Below, piece by piece: positions 36,201-48,100 of a stretch of 64,000 bases of DNA (its first letter is position 1; the number at the start of each line of letters is the position of its first letter). Where the stretch lies: NCBI RefSeq assembly GCF_019059575.1, contig NW_024881507.1, forward strand, positions 372,001 to 436,000, written 5' to 3'. This DNA is from Amphibalanus amphitrite. Lineage: Eukaryota > Arthropoda > Thecostraca > Balanomorpha > Balanidae. The notes beneath the pieces were generated by a model. That model was not told the DNA's origin and did not search any database. It saw nothing but the letters and a program-made list of their open reading frames with translations. The translations under genes and the position numbers were made by a program.

Positions 36201-39027
36201 CCGGCTCGGCTGGTAGCGCGCCGTGAAGTCGAACGACGAGTCCCACTCGAGCTGGCGCAGCTCGGCGGCGCTGCAGCTGGAGCCGGAGCGCGGCGACGGC
36301 TGCTGCAGCCGGCTGCTGCTGGTCGACGCCGAGCTGGTGGGCGTCGGCGGCTGCGCGGCTCGTCCCAGGCCGGCCTCTATGCCGCCCTCATCTGTCGGCA
36401 CCGGCGTAGTTACGCAGACATGTAAACACCTAACACGGATGAACACACTGAACAGTGAACACGTTGCAGAACATACGGAACAGGTTGATCAGGTGCTCTT
36501 TACAAAAAGATCATTAGGTAAGCATCTTGGTGTCAGCGCTGATTGCCTTGCCTTGAAAACGTCTGAAATCAAGACTTTAGTAATGGTCCTTCCCGTCAGA
36601 AAAATCAGTATTGGTTTAACTAGCTCAACATGCGGCAACAGCAGGCTGATGCGAAATCGGGCTTCAATTACCCATCGCTAAGGAATTTGCTGCTTGTAGC
36701 TCGAATCTCTTGTAATTTGCAAAGACTCACCGGGCTGCGGCATAGTGGGCTGGGATGATTTCTCGCTCTCCCTGTTCTTGAATCCATTACAATAGCCGCG
36801 ATATTCTCTGTTAACTGTAAAAATCGTAATGGTTGCTGAATACTAAGAAACCGTTTTAATTTACCTTGCTTCAACTTTCCAATTTTCATAGCCACGCTGG
36901 GGCCCAGTTCTATGTTTCGTTACAGCTGTCATCGATTTATTTGAAATACTTACGGATATGGATGATATAAATCAATAGCGAAGGAGCCGAAATTTGTTTT
37001 TGAAATAACACCCAAATTCCACCTATAGTTCTGTCCCCGATCAATTAACTGACGGTGATTGGAAACGATTGAAAATTATGAGAAAAGCCTCGCGTGCCAG
37101 ACTTCAGAAAGCACCTGCATCCGATGCCGCTAGGTCTCGGAACCACCTCTCGCTAACGATACCTAATGTTTTTCTTTTCTTTTCGAGCAGCGCTCAAGTT
37201 CCCTGACCAGTCGACCATCTCACTGCAACACTCCCTGGAGAGGCAGGCGTTCAACCTGCTGCATGTGTACGGCTCGCGAGGCATCGACAGCAACACGCTG
37301 AGGAGAGAGGTGAGCGGACGCTGGGAGCCGATGTACGTATGTGAGGCGAGTGCTGGAAATAGATGACTTCACTCTGACAATGTTCAGTATTCGGTAGGCG
37401 GTTGCCTGTCACGGTTGAGCCGGTGGCAAATTCTAGCTTTTTTTGTTTATTCAGGAACGATATTTGGTGTCTAGTCTACTCAATGTTAAGTCGTTGTTGA
37501 AAACAATTGCTTTTACGGTTCCGTAAATCCAAAATCACCAAATGCAAAAAAAGTTACATCAGACATCCATGACTGACCTTGGCACGCTATTTTTATTTAT
37601 ATTGTTATCGTGACGCTTTTATCGCCTATGCTACTATCGCTGCTGTGTTGTACCGCCCCCGCCCGTCTGACCCCCCCCCCCCCTGCTCGGCAGCTCGGCC
37701 AGACCCCTCTGGACGCCCGTGCGCTGCTCAAGTCGCTGGCCAACATAAAACAGTCGGTGGAAACGTTCCGGGAGGACGTGGGACGCACGAGAATCACCAA
37801 GTAAGGCACCTTCTCTACTGTGACACAACCGTGAGCGAACACGTGAAATGTCTGGGAACAATGCCACATGAAATCGAAATAGTAAAAAATCTCACCACAG
37901 GTTTACAGCTCTTCATATGCGTCAATGTATAAAACAGCATCCTCAGTAAATTGTTCAGAATCTCCAGTACACGGTCACCAGTGACATCAATCATGTTCAC
38001 ATCACGAGTGTTTCCGTCCCTATCACTTCAACGATTGCTACCAGTCCACCCCCACACCCCACTCATATGACCCATTCTTCCCTCGCTGCTCGCCAGGTAC
38101 GTGGCCTCGCGTTACGTTCACATGAGCGACACAAAGCTGGAGTTCTCGATGGAGGAGCAGCGGCTCAAGACTCTGACTGTGAAGACGGATACAGGCGCGC
38201 CGCCGGAGCCGCAGGTAACGGACACTCAGTGGCGCTGGTGGCTCACCTTCAAGAAGCGTTGCACACTACGCAGGGCTGAACGCTGCAGACATGTGTTTCT
38301 CGCTGTTTCGACATTAGTGTTTCGACATTAGCAGCTCTCGCCCTCCGGCCCGGTGTCGTTATTGTCCCGTTACCCCTGTTTGCTGGTTATCGTCGGTATA
38401 TGTGGCTGTCCTCTCACCCCGTGTCTCTGTATTTCAGCTGCCGCAGCTGTCTCCGGCCGACCCGGTGTTCGTGATGCCGTGCGGCCCGGCGGACGGAGAG
38501 GATTTCGGCCCGCCTGTGCTGACTCCGGCCTTCACCCTGCCGTCCGCACCGTCCGGCGCCGCCACCTCTGCCACCAAGACAGCCCAGACGGCGACCAAGT
38601 CGACCAAACCGGCGGCCAAGGCGGGGAAGGCGGCAGGGAAGGCGGGGAAGGCGGCGACCGCCGAGGAGGACGCCGATGATATCACCGCTGCTGCCGCGTC
38701 AGAGGCTGCGGACGCTGAGAACAAGCCGGTAGGTGGGACGGAACAAGGTGGTAGTGGCACCAGCCTACGGACTCATGATCATATTTGCATTTTTCTGTCG
38801 CTGCTGTAGTAATTTACCTTAGGCGGCGGCTCGCCACAGCTGGAACATTTTGACGTGTGTCGGTATCGGTAGTACGCCTACAGTTCTTTTTTAAGCATTC
38901 CGTTTGCGTCTGTTTCAGGCCAGTGAGGTGGTGTCGCTGCTGCCGGACGGGGATAATCTGATCGACATGGAGCACTGCTTCCTGGAGCTGATCGACCCCA
39001 CATCGCTGCAGCCCATCAGGTGGGACG

Positions 39028-39124
<97 letters not shown>

Positions 39125-42100
39125 GGGCTTTTAGTGTTATCGTTTTCGGTATTCCAAAGCGGGAACAGTTGTATTACTGATATTTATCGGCGCCTTATTT
39201 AATCGCTCACCCTGATAACCGTCCCTCGGCAGTCCGCCCAAGAGCGTGATCCCTCTGGAGCAGACGGAGCTGTTCTCCAAGTCGTCCTCCAGTCGACTGG
39301 TCAAACGCACCCGCATCATCCTCGAGATCGTCCAGAAGCTGAAAATCATCGACAACGCTTACCAGCTGCGACGGGTGAGAACGGGGCGGGGAACAGCGGG
39401 CAGAGGGGGAGCGGATGACCGGAATTTGGTGGAGAGAGGTGGGTACTGGAGACAGAATGTGAACTGTGAAGCCTTACGAGCGGACGCGGTGCTGCCTCGC
39501 CGCTTGAGTGACTTATCGCCGAGCGTCCCATTATAACAGTATTGCTACTAGTGTTTCGCCTCCACACGGCCTCCCTAGCCTCTAGTGACCCCACATTCTG
39601 CCCACCTTCCAGATGGTGCAGAACAGCGAGGACGACCAGGGCATCCTGACCAAGATGGACCGCAAGAGCTTCAACCGTATCCTGAAGCGTCTGTCGGACG
39701 CGGGCCTGGTGAAGAACTACCGTCTGACGCTGAGTCGCAGCGGACAGGTCAAACAGCGGCACATGATCGCCGACCAGGCCGTCGGACCGGGTGGGTCAGA
39801 GTTGAGGAGGCTGGAGTGAGGTTCAGCCAGGAAGTCTGAAATATTTTGTACTGGGAACGCCTCTTGATGTAGCCCCGTGGGTGTTAATGGAAAGTATGTT
39901 TTCAAGCTATGAAAGAAGATAGCAGTTGTAGATTAACACTGTATTGCGCACAAGCATCGTACGGTAATTGTGGGCTCAGGGGCTGATACCAGCTCCCCAT
40001 CAGTGTGCTGTTGTGCTCTAACATTTAATTCTCTCTATTCCCAGACAACACGCTGCTCAAGTCGACGATCGAGCAGGCCAAGGCGGCGTTCCTGGTCCAG
40101 CTGGGCGTCACCAGCGCCATGCAGGCCGAGCTGCCGCCGGAAGGACCGCCCACCGACGGCCTGGCGCCCGACGTGGCCAGCAGCGTGCGCGAGTACCACG
40201 CCAGGTTCCTCAAAAACATCGGAAATAATGTCGAGAAGCCGCACGTCCGGGCCACGGTGAGAGTCGAGGGCAGAGCTGGATCTTACTGGATGGGAAGCTA
40301 TGTCAGGAATTTGCGAGTCTTAATTATCGTTACGTTGTTTTATTCCCCCTCTTGGACACATGCAGTGGTACAATTATGTGTGCCCGTGTGCCGCCTCTTT
40401 GCCTCGCTTGTCCCAACGGCCTGCGTTACATTCTAACGCCTTCCGTTCCTCTCTCTGTACCCTCCGCTTTGCAGAAGCGGAAGCAGAACGAGACGTACTT
40501 TGTGCCCAAGTTCCGGCGGCTGCAGATGCTGCAGGAGTTGCTGTTCTACATCAGCCGCGACTACGCCGGCAACACGCAGCTGGACCAGACGGAGCCGCGC
40601 CGTCAGATGCTGGCCATGGACCCGGAGCTCGACCCCGAGACACTGCCGCGGGCCTACACCAACAACATCGACTGGATGACCTTCATCGGCCCGCTGCCCA
40701 CACACGCCAGTCAGTACATACAGCCCGCTGCCCACACACGCCAGTCAGTACAGCCCGCTGCCCACCCACGCCAGTCAGTACAGCCCGCTGCCCACACACG
40801 CCAGTCAGTACAACCCGCTGTCCACCCACGCCAGTCAGTACAGCCCGCTGCCCACACACGCCAGTCAGTACAGCCCGCTGCTGCCCACCCACGCCAGTCA
40901 GTACAGCCCGCTGCCCACCCACGCCAGTCAGTACAGCCCGCTGCTGCCCACCCACGCCAGTCAGTACAGCCCGCTGCCCACACACGCCAGTCAGTACAGC
41001 CCGCTGCCCACCCACGCCAGTCAGTACAGCCCGCTGCCCACCCACGCCAGTTAGTACAGCCCGCTGCCCACCCACGCCAGTTAGTATAACTAGTAAAGCT
41101 ATGCTGGGATTATTTCACAGGCCGGGGCCATGAATTCAGTCTGTTGATCAGCCTGTGCAGCAATACTGTAGTTGAGTGTAGTATGCCGTGTTACGTCAGG
41201 CCCGGGCCGCGGCTGAACTATGCTATGGCAGCTGTGTGACACGAGGCGTTTGTAACCTATTTATCCGTCTCTCCCAGGCTGGGGCCGCGGCTGGAGCCTG
41301 CAGCTCTGCGACATACTGACTCGTCTGTCTTGTATCTGTCCTGTCTCTCTCAGGCTGGGGCCGCGGTTGGAGCCTGCTCCGTGACGTTCTGACCCGTCTG
41401 TCCTGTGTGTTATATCACAGGCTGGGGCCGCGGCTGGAGCCTGCTCTGTGACGTGCTGACCCGTTTATTCTGTGCCCTCTCTCCCAGGCTGGGGCCGCGG
41501 CTGGAGCCTGCAGCTCTGCGACATACTGACTCGTCTGTCATGTATCTGTCCTGTCTCTCCCATGCTGGGGCCGCGACTGGAGCCTGCTGACCCGTCTGTC
41601 CTGTGTCTGTCCTGTCTCTCTCAGGTTGGGGCCGCGGCTGGAGCCTGCTCTGTGACGTGCTGATCCGTCTGTTCTTTGTCCTGCCTCTCCCAGGCTGGGG
41701 CCGCGGCTGGAGCCTGCTCTGTGACGTGCTGATCCGGATGCCTCTGTGCATCTTCCTGCGAATGGTGAACATCCCCTACTTCACGCCGACTGTACATCGG
41801 TACATGGCGCACCGGGTTCTGCGGAACCTGCCGCCCACACACCTGCCAGAGGACGTGGTCAGCTGCCTATTCTGGAAGTGAGTGGGCACTCCCCTGGCGT
41901 CTCGCTGCTTCTCCCGGAATTCCGAAAACCGAAATAGGAACGAGACAGCTACAGTGAAGCGTTGTCGGTAATTGATGTTCAGACTAGCTGATAAGTATGA
42001 TGGCGAACACAAAAGAAGGTTGTATGATCTTGTGCCACGTAACTGTCCTAGGCATGGCTCCTCCGCCTTAGTACTACTGTGACGTGCTCCGACCGGCCTG

Positions 42101-45100
42101 TCGGCAGGCGGAAGTACATGTTTTCGATCCACGACGACATCACCCGTCTGGTGTTCATGGGTCTGGCGCAGCTGGGACAGCAGATGCTGGCCAAAGATCA
42201 GGTGAGGACGCAGCGAGGTGGGCCTGATGGGGGCTCCCCGCTGTGGAACCTGTTGAGCGGCCTGCACCCTTTGCGGGCTAGCCGTACCATGCCGCAAGCA
42301 CATTGAAAGTATCGAGGTAGTCTTTCCGTTTCCCAGCATATTCTGTTTGTGATTGCGATTGATGATATTCTGCCTGGCAGGCTTTTGTGCTCTTCGGGGG
42401 TCTGTATGTTACCCTACATCTGTTTTTGTTTGTGTCTGTTTTTGACGGCAGTCTGTGTTCACCGTCAGGTGTTTGTGTTCTGTAACCGGAACGCCTCGCT
42501 GCTGGACACCAGCATCTCCAAGGAGGGCTACCACCGCGTCGACCCGGACATCCAGTACCCGGTGAAAATGTACCACTTCGACTCGCTGTCGGCGCTCAAA
42601 GACTACTGGTTCGACCTGAAGACGATCGCGCTGAGCACGGCGCTAGGTAAGGGGGCGCCGGCGGAGCGCTGCTGGAAGGGCTGGAGGGGCCAAAACAGGG
42701 ATAGCTGGAGGTGGCAAAGTAAGACAAGGTTTCTAGCATGTTATCGTTATAAACAAATACGATCTGCTTAGGTGCTTGGTGCTATGTCCACCGTTTTAGA
42801 TGTCATTCTGCGGTTCTGAACTTCCGTACTCCTGGCCAACCTCCCACCTGACCTCCGACTTCTGATGTGTCTGCCCTGCTCTCCCGGCAGGCTCCCGTAA
42901 CCTGGTGGCCGGCCAGAAGATCACTATCGAGATCCCGTTCTACAAGCCGGCGCTGGTGCGCTGGGCCAAGCCGCGCACCCCGGACCAGGCGGACGGCCTG
43001 GACCAGGGCGAGATCCCCGGCGACCAGCTCGGAGCAGGAGGCATCGACACAAGCATGTTCGCGTGAGTGGCGCGGCGGCTGGTGAGGCGGGGAAGACGGG
43101 AAGGTAGACAGTAGCGACGGGAAGGCTGGGTTATACATCAGCTGTGGTTCATGTGTGATCGTCTCTTTTTATTTTTAATCCAAACTATCTTGACTAATGG
43201 CTGTTGGTATTGTGTGGCGAATTTGTAATGGCGTGAAGAAAGTATGTCTGTCTGTTTTCAGTCATGTCCTGCGAAACTGGAAGTGGAGAAGGATGGCTCA
43301 GCTCACGCAAGCCAATAAGACGGTACGTCGCAACTTTTGTGCTGTCAATGGCTCATTAGCCCGATGCGTTGCGAAGTTTTAGAAAACAATATCCACTTAG
43401 TTTCTGCATTTAGGTACTGTATTAGTTGCTGTAGTGGGCTTCACATTCATGTTTCTGATATAGGTCTTTGAGACGGGGTTAGAGGGAATAAATAGAAATA
43501 TGTCAGCTCCAAGTGTACAATTTTATGTAATTCTGGCGCTCCCGCCGACTGACGTTGTTCTCTGGCCCCCAGCCGAGCGGTCCGTCTGGCTCGTCGGCCG
43601 GCGGCCCGTCCACTGAGAACGGCACAGAGAGCGGGCCCGCACGGGCGGCCAAACGGCGCCGGCACTCGACTGGCGGCCGGCGGCGACCGGCGCCCAAACT
43701 GATGGAGCCGCCCTCGGAGCCGCTCGGACCCGTGGTGGACGTCCACATACACAAGGTGAGGGGGGCACACAGGGCCAGAGGGCCACTGTGCACACACTCG
43801 GGACGAGGGAGATACGCAGTGTCCTGGAGCCGCCCGCGGAGCCGCTCGGACCCGTAGTGGACGTCCACATACACAAGGCGAGCCGGGGCAGGCCGGAATG
43901 AGAGCCGCTGTTGTGTTTTGTCACTAAAATCGGACCTTGATTTAATAGTACGTTCAATGTTCGTGGTACTTGACGAATGCATACTTTTTTTTTATCAGTT
44001 TCAGTTCCCTATCTTTAACCCCTGTCTTTAACACCATTCCATTGCAGTTCGTAAATCGACCACCAAACTCCCCGCTGGTCCACCTTTTCTATGCCATCGC
44101 AGCTCCCAGTTAGATACCAGAGAACACACTATGTATGACCGCGCCTCCCCAGCCGGCGGACGGCTCGGCAGAGCGACCCGTGATGGTCACCCGCGGCCGA
44201 AACGTGCCCCGCTCCCGGGCGACGCGCAAACGGCCGGCCGAGAACGACAGCGAGCAGCCGGGGCCGAGCCAGAAACGACGCAAGTCCGCCATGGATGGTA
44301 AGTGGCCAGCGAAGGGAAACGGGAGGAGGGGAGCAGGGGGGGGGCGCTGTGTGGTGGTTAACAGCTGTTTTCCAGCCTTTTCTCGAATTTATACATGTGT
44401 GTGGTAAGGTACGCAGTGCTCGAGGTATTCGCTTGGGTTGACTTTCGTCCCCAACTTAATTTGGAATGTTTGGCTGATCTAAACGATATTATTTTATGGA
44501 TGATCGGGATGTCATGGATAATCTTGTGGATAATCGGGCATTTCATTTATAGCCGGCTCATGAATAATGTACTTTTTCGCCTCTCCTGCTCGGTGACTTT
44601 TCCCCTCCCTACCCGCTCATGCGCTGTGAAGCGGTCTTCTGCCCTCGCCACCCGTCCGTTTGTGATTGTACTGACGCGGTCCCTGTCTGCTCCGTCAGCG
44701 TTCAGTGCCAGCCACCGGCCGGGACTGGCCGAGCGGCGACTCCGCGTGTTCCGACCCAACCAGAAGACCAAGTTCGAGCGCATCATGGGCTCGAAGAAGA
44801 AGCGCGGCCCCAAACCTCCGCGGGACGAGATTGACAAAAAGGCGCTGCAGCTGCTCAAGAAACAGTACGGAAAGGGCGCGCGGGGTGGCACTGGGAAATA
44901 TATGGGATGTACGAATTGTTTGTTGTTGGTGTTAGGTGGTACGGGGAGAATTACGATGACGATGGGAAGAGTCAAGGTTGGCCAGCTACACTTTGACAAA
45001 CTCTCGTGTCTGTATCATAATTGTGCTGTATGATTACCTGTCTCTGATGCCGAAGTGAGGATGCTTTGAACTACTGCTGTCACTGACTCCGTCTCTGTGT

Positions 45101-48100
45101 AACCGTCAGACGGTGCGACTGGTCGGAACGCGAGAACACCTACCTGTTACTGGCGCGCGTGGCGCTCGGCCTACTGGTGGACACCTACAAGGTGCCCAGC
45201 CGACAGTACATGACTGTCCGGGACGCGCTACACGAGACAATAGAGGTGAGAGAGGGCATCTCTGACTGATAGTGGTGTTACGTAGTGTTCATGGAGCAAG
45301 GCAAGTGGCGCAATGACGCCATCTACGATGCTGAATGCCCTCATTTGCTCGCAATGATTTTACTTGGCAATGGCTCGTGGAGGTCCACTTTCCACAAGGT
45401 CCGACGAGGTCCTTCTATTTCTCTCGGTGCCTGACGGCAGCCCGTCTCCCGTCCCCCAGGAGTCGCGTAACAAGACGGCGCACGCGGTGCACCGCCGGAT
45501 CGCGTTCATGTTGCGCCGGCCCCAGACGGTGGCCAACGTGAGCCTCACCATACAGGAGCACCTGCTGGACCCCGACATACGGGCCATCATCCACCAGGAG
45601 GAGGTACGTCTGGCTACGGAGGGGGGTAAGGGGAGGGAGAGGCAATGATGGAGAAAGTAAGCAGCTCGATGAATTATATCTGACCTCCAGAGCTGCTGTC
45701 CCATAATTATACGCTGAACAGCTATAATTTTGCCAGTTTGCTTCCGTGGCGTTTGACTGTTCTCTATTCTCTATGTTCCATAATCTGACAGTGTTCTCTG
45801 TACTTCTCCACAGCGTCTGACGCAGAACTCGTTCAACACGGAGGTGGTGTTCCCGCAGCGGTTCCGTCAGGTGATGGCCATCCTTTTGGCCAAGAACGAC
45901 CGCTCGGCCGTGAAGGGTGACCTGCTGCCCGCCGACTACGCAGAGCTCACGTAAGACACACGCGGAAGCCGGGCGGGTCAACGGGACGTGGGTAACTTAT
46001 AGGGCACGATGTGCTCTCGTCTTTCTTGGCCGACAGAGGCTCTAGTCTGTATAGAAAGCTGATGAAAAATTGTTGACTAGCATAGCTGAGTGGGGTAAGT
46101 TGTCCAGGTTTCAATTAGATCCGCTGTTAGTAATAAACGTCATTGGCTGGTTAGTGGTTATGGAACAATTTTATTAAATAACACGCTCAAAGTTTGTCTC
46201 ACCAGTGATTTTATTGCGGCTAGGCGTTGCGTCTGTTGCCGGCTGACCAGCTCACCCCCGTCGCCTTTTTACGTCCTGTCTGACCGATGCCGCGCTGACC
46301 GTGCCCAGGGACAAGTACGACATCGTGCTGGGTGATAACGTCCGACTGGGTCTGGTGGTGCCAGTGCCGGCGCTGATCTCCGAGGGTGACGTCCACCTGC
46401 ACACGGTGGCCGGGCTCGTGGTGGTGAGTTATAGAGCGGGTTCTGAATTATGGAGCTATAGGGGGAGATGTACACCTGCACACGGTGGCCGAGCTGGTGG
46501 TGGTGAGTGGTAGAACGGATGGTAGTGTGTGGCAGACGGTCTAGTGGGTCAGTGGACTAGGCGTGTATCATATTAAGTTGTTTGGTCGGATTGAGACTCG
46601 AAGTGATTTTCTGGTTAATCAGGGAAAATAAATGTCGAGCAGATTAACACACCGCCAATGTATTAATCTGTACTTGACAGACGTCCACTGTCTAGGCTGC
46701 GGGGTCTGATGTGTGTTGCCGTCCAGACCCCTCTGATCTGTCTGCCACTGTCTCCTCTCTCCATCTGACCCCATCCCTCCCCCCGTGTCTCCACCAGTCG
46801 TACCTGACGTCGCGCGAGGACAAGTCGTGTCCGATGACGCAGCTGTACCACGCCAGCCAGCAGTACCCCGAGGAGCTCATGTTCGCGGCTCTCACCCATC
46901 TCCGTACGTCGGGCGTGGCCTCACAGCGCCGCGGGCACGCCGGTATACGGGTCATCAAGGAGAGCAAGGGCCTGCTGCACCCCACCAGCAAACCCTACAT
47001 ACTCTCCACAAAGTGAGTCAGGTACCCCACCAGCAAACCTTACATACTCTCCACAAAGTGAGTGGGACAGGGAAACCCCACCAGCAAACCCTACATACTC
47101 CCCACAAAGTGAGTGGAGGCACCCACCAGCAAACCCTACATCCTCTCCACAAAGTGAGTGGGACATCCACCAGCAAACCCTACATACTCTCCACAAAGTG
47201 AGTGGAGGCACCCACCAGCAAACCCTACATCCTCTCCACAAAGTGAGTGGGACATCCACCAGCAAACCCTACATACTCTCCACAAAGTGAGTGGAGGCAC
47301 CCACCAGCAAACCCTACATACTCTCCACAAAGTGAGTGGGACACCCACCAGCAAACCATACATATTACATACTCTTTACAAACTAGGGAGTGGGACGAGT
47401 AAGATGCCTGGTATTGATGCTCTTCAAGCGGATCGGATAATGAAGATGGATGGTAGCATCGTTACTAGTGCTGCCGATATCAGTAGTGATTTTCCTCTTG
47501 CAAAATGATGTCGGAAATGGGAGTTAATATTGTTTTACCAACATTTTAAATTGTCTAGATGTCCTTACTCTGGTTCCCTTTTCTCACATTCTCTTTGAAC
47601 TAAAACACGTGTGATTTGTAAGTTTGCCCGTTTATGATTTTCTATTGTTCGATATGTGTGTGAGTCAGGTTCCGGCACAAGTTCATCCAGCGGTACCAGT
47701 ACGGCCTGTACTCCGACTGTTTCAACTTCTTCAAGACGCTGCTGTGGAACTCGCTGAAGGAGGAGGCGTTCACGTCCATCGGCGGCATCCAGCGCGGCGG
47801 ACAGGCCGCCATGATCTTCAGCCTGATGGCCAACAACCAGGTGAGCTGGGATGGCGGTCTGGGTGAGGGTGCTGGGAGTAGGGTGTAGGAGGGCGCTGCA
47901 GAGGAGGGACGGAGGTGGAGTCGATGGTGATGCTGTCTCATTAATTATTGTTCAGTGAATAGTAGCTCATGAAGACGGGTTTGTGATTACTGAAAGAAAG
48001 CATGTCTTAGTTTAGGATTCATGTCTGCTCCTTCAGAGAGGAATATTATTCCATGTAGCGGACGTGTGCCTGCTGACCTGTAGCCATCTCTAGGCGGTGG

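Noticed and set aside
36668-36895. 75-codon minus-strand frame upstream of the antisense gene
   Set aside because: It was considered as a first exon, but no donor in a matching phase or supporting composition was seen.
40352-41089. 245-codon frame running through the exon 17 donor array
   Set aside because: It is exon 17 read past its donor into the repeat array. The family alignment resumes only at exon 18, reached from the first donor in the correct phase.
40680-41090. Possible CRISPR-like array
   Set aside because: The units are contiguous without unique spacers and sit on a splice donor in a eukaryotic gene.
44395-45033. 212-codon frame over GTF3C1 exon 25
   Set aside because: Only the part 44699-44864 matches the family. 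The frame merely reads through both flanking introns.
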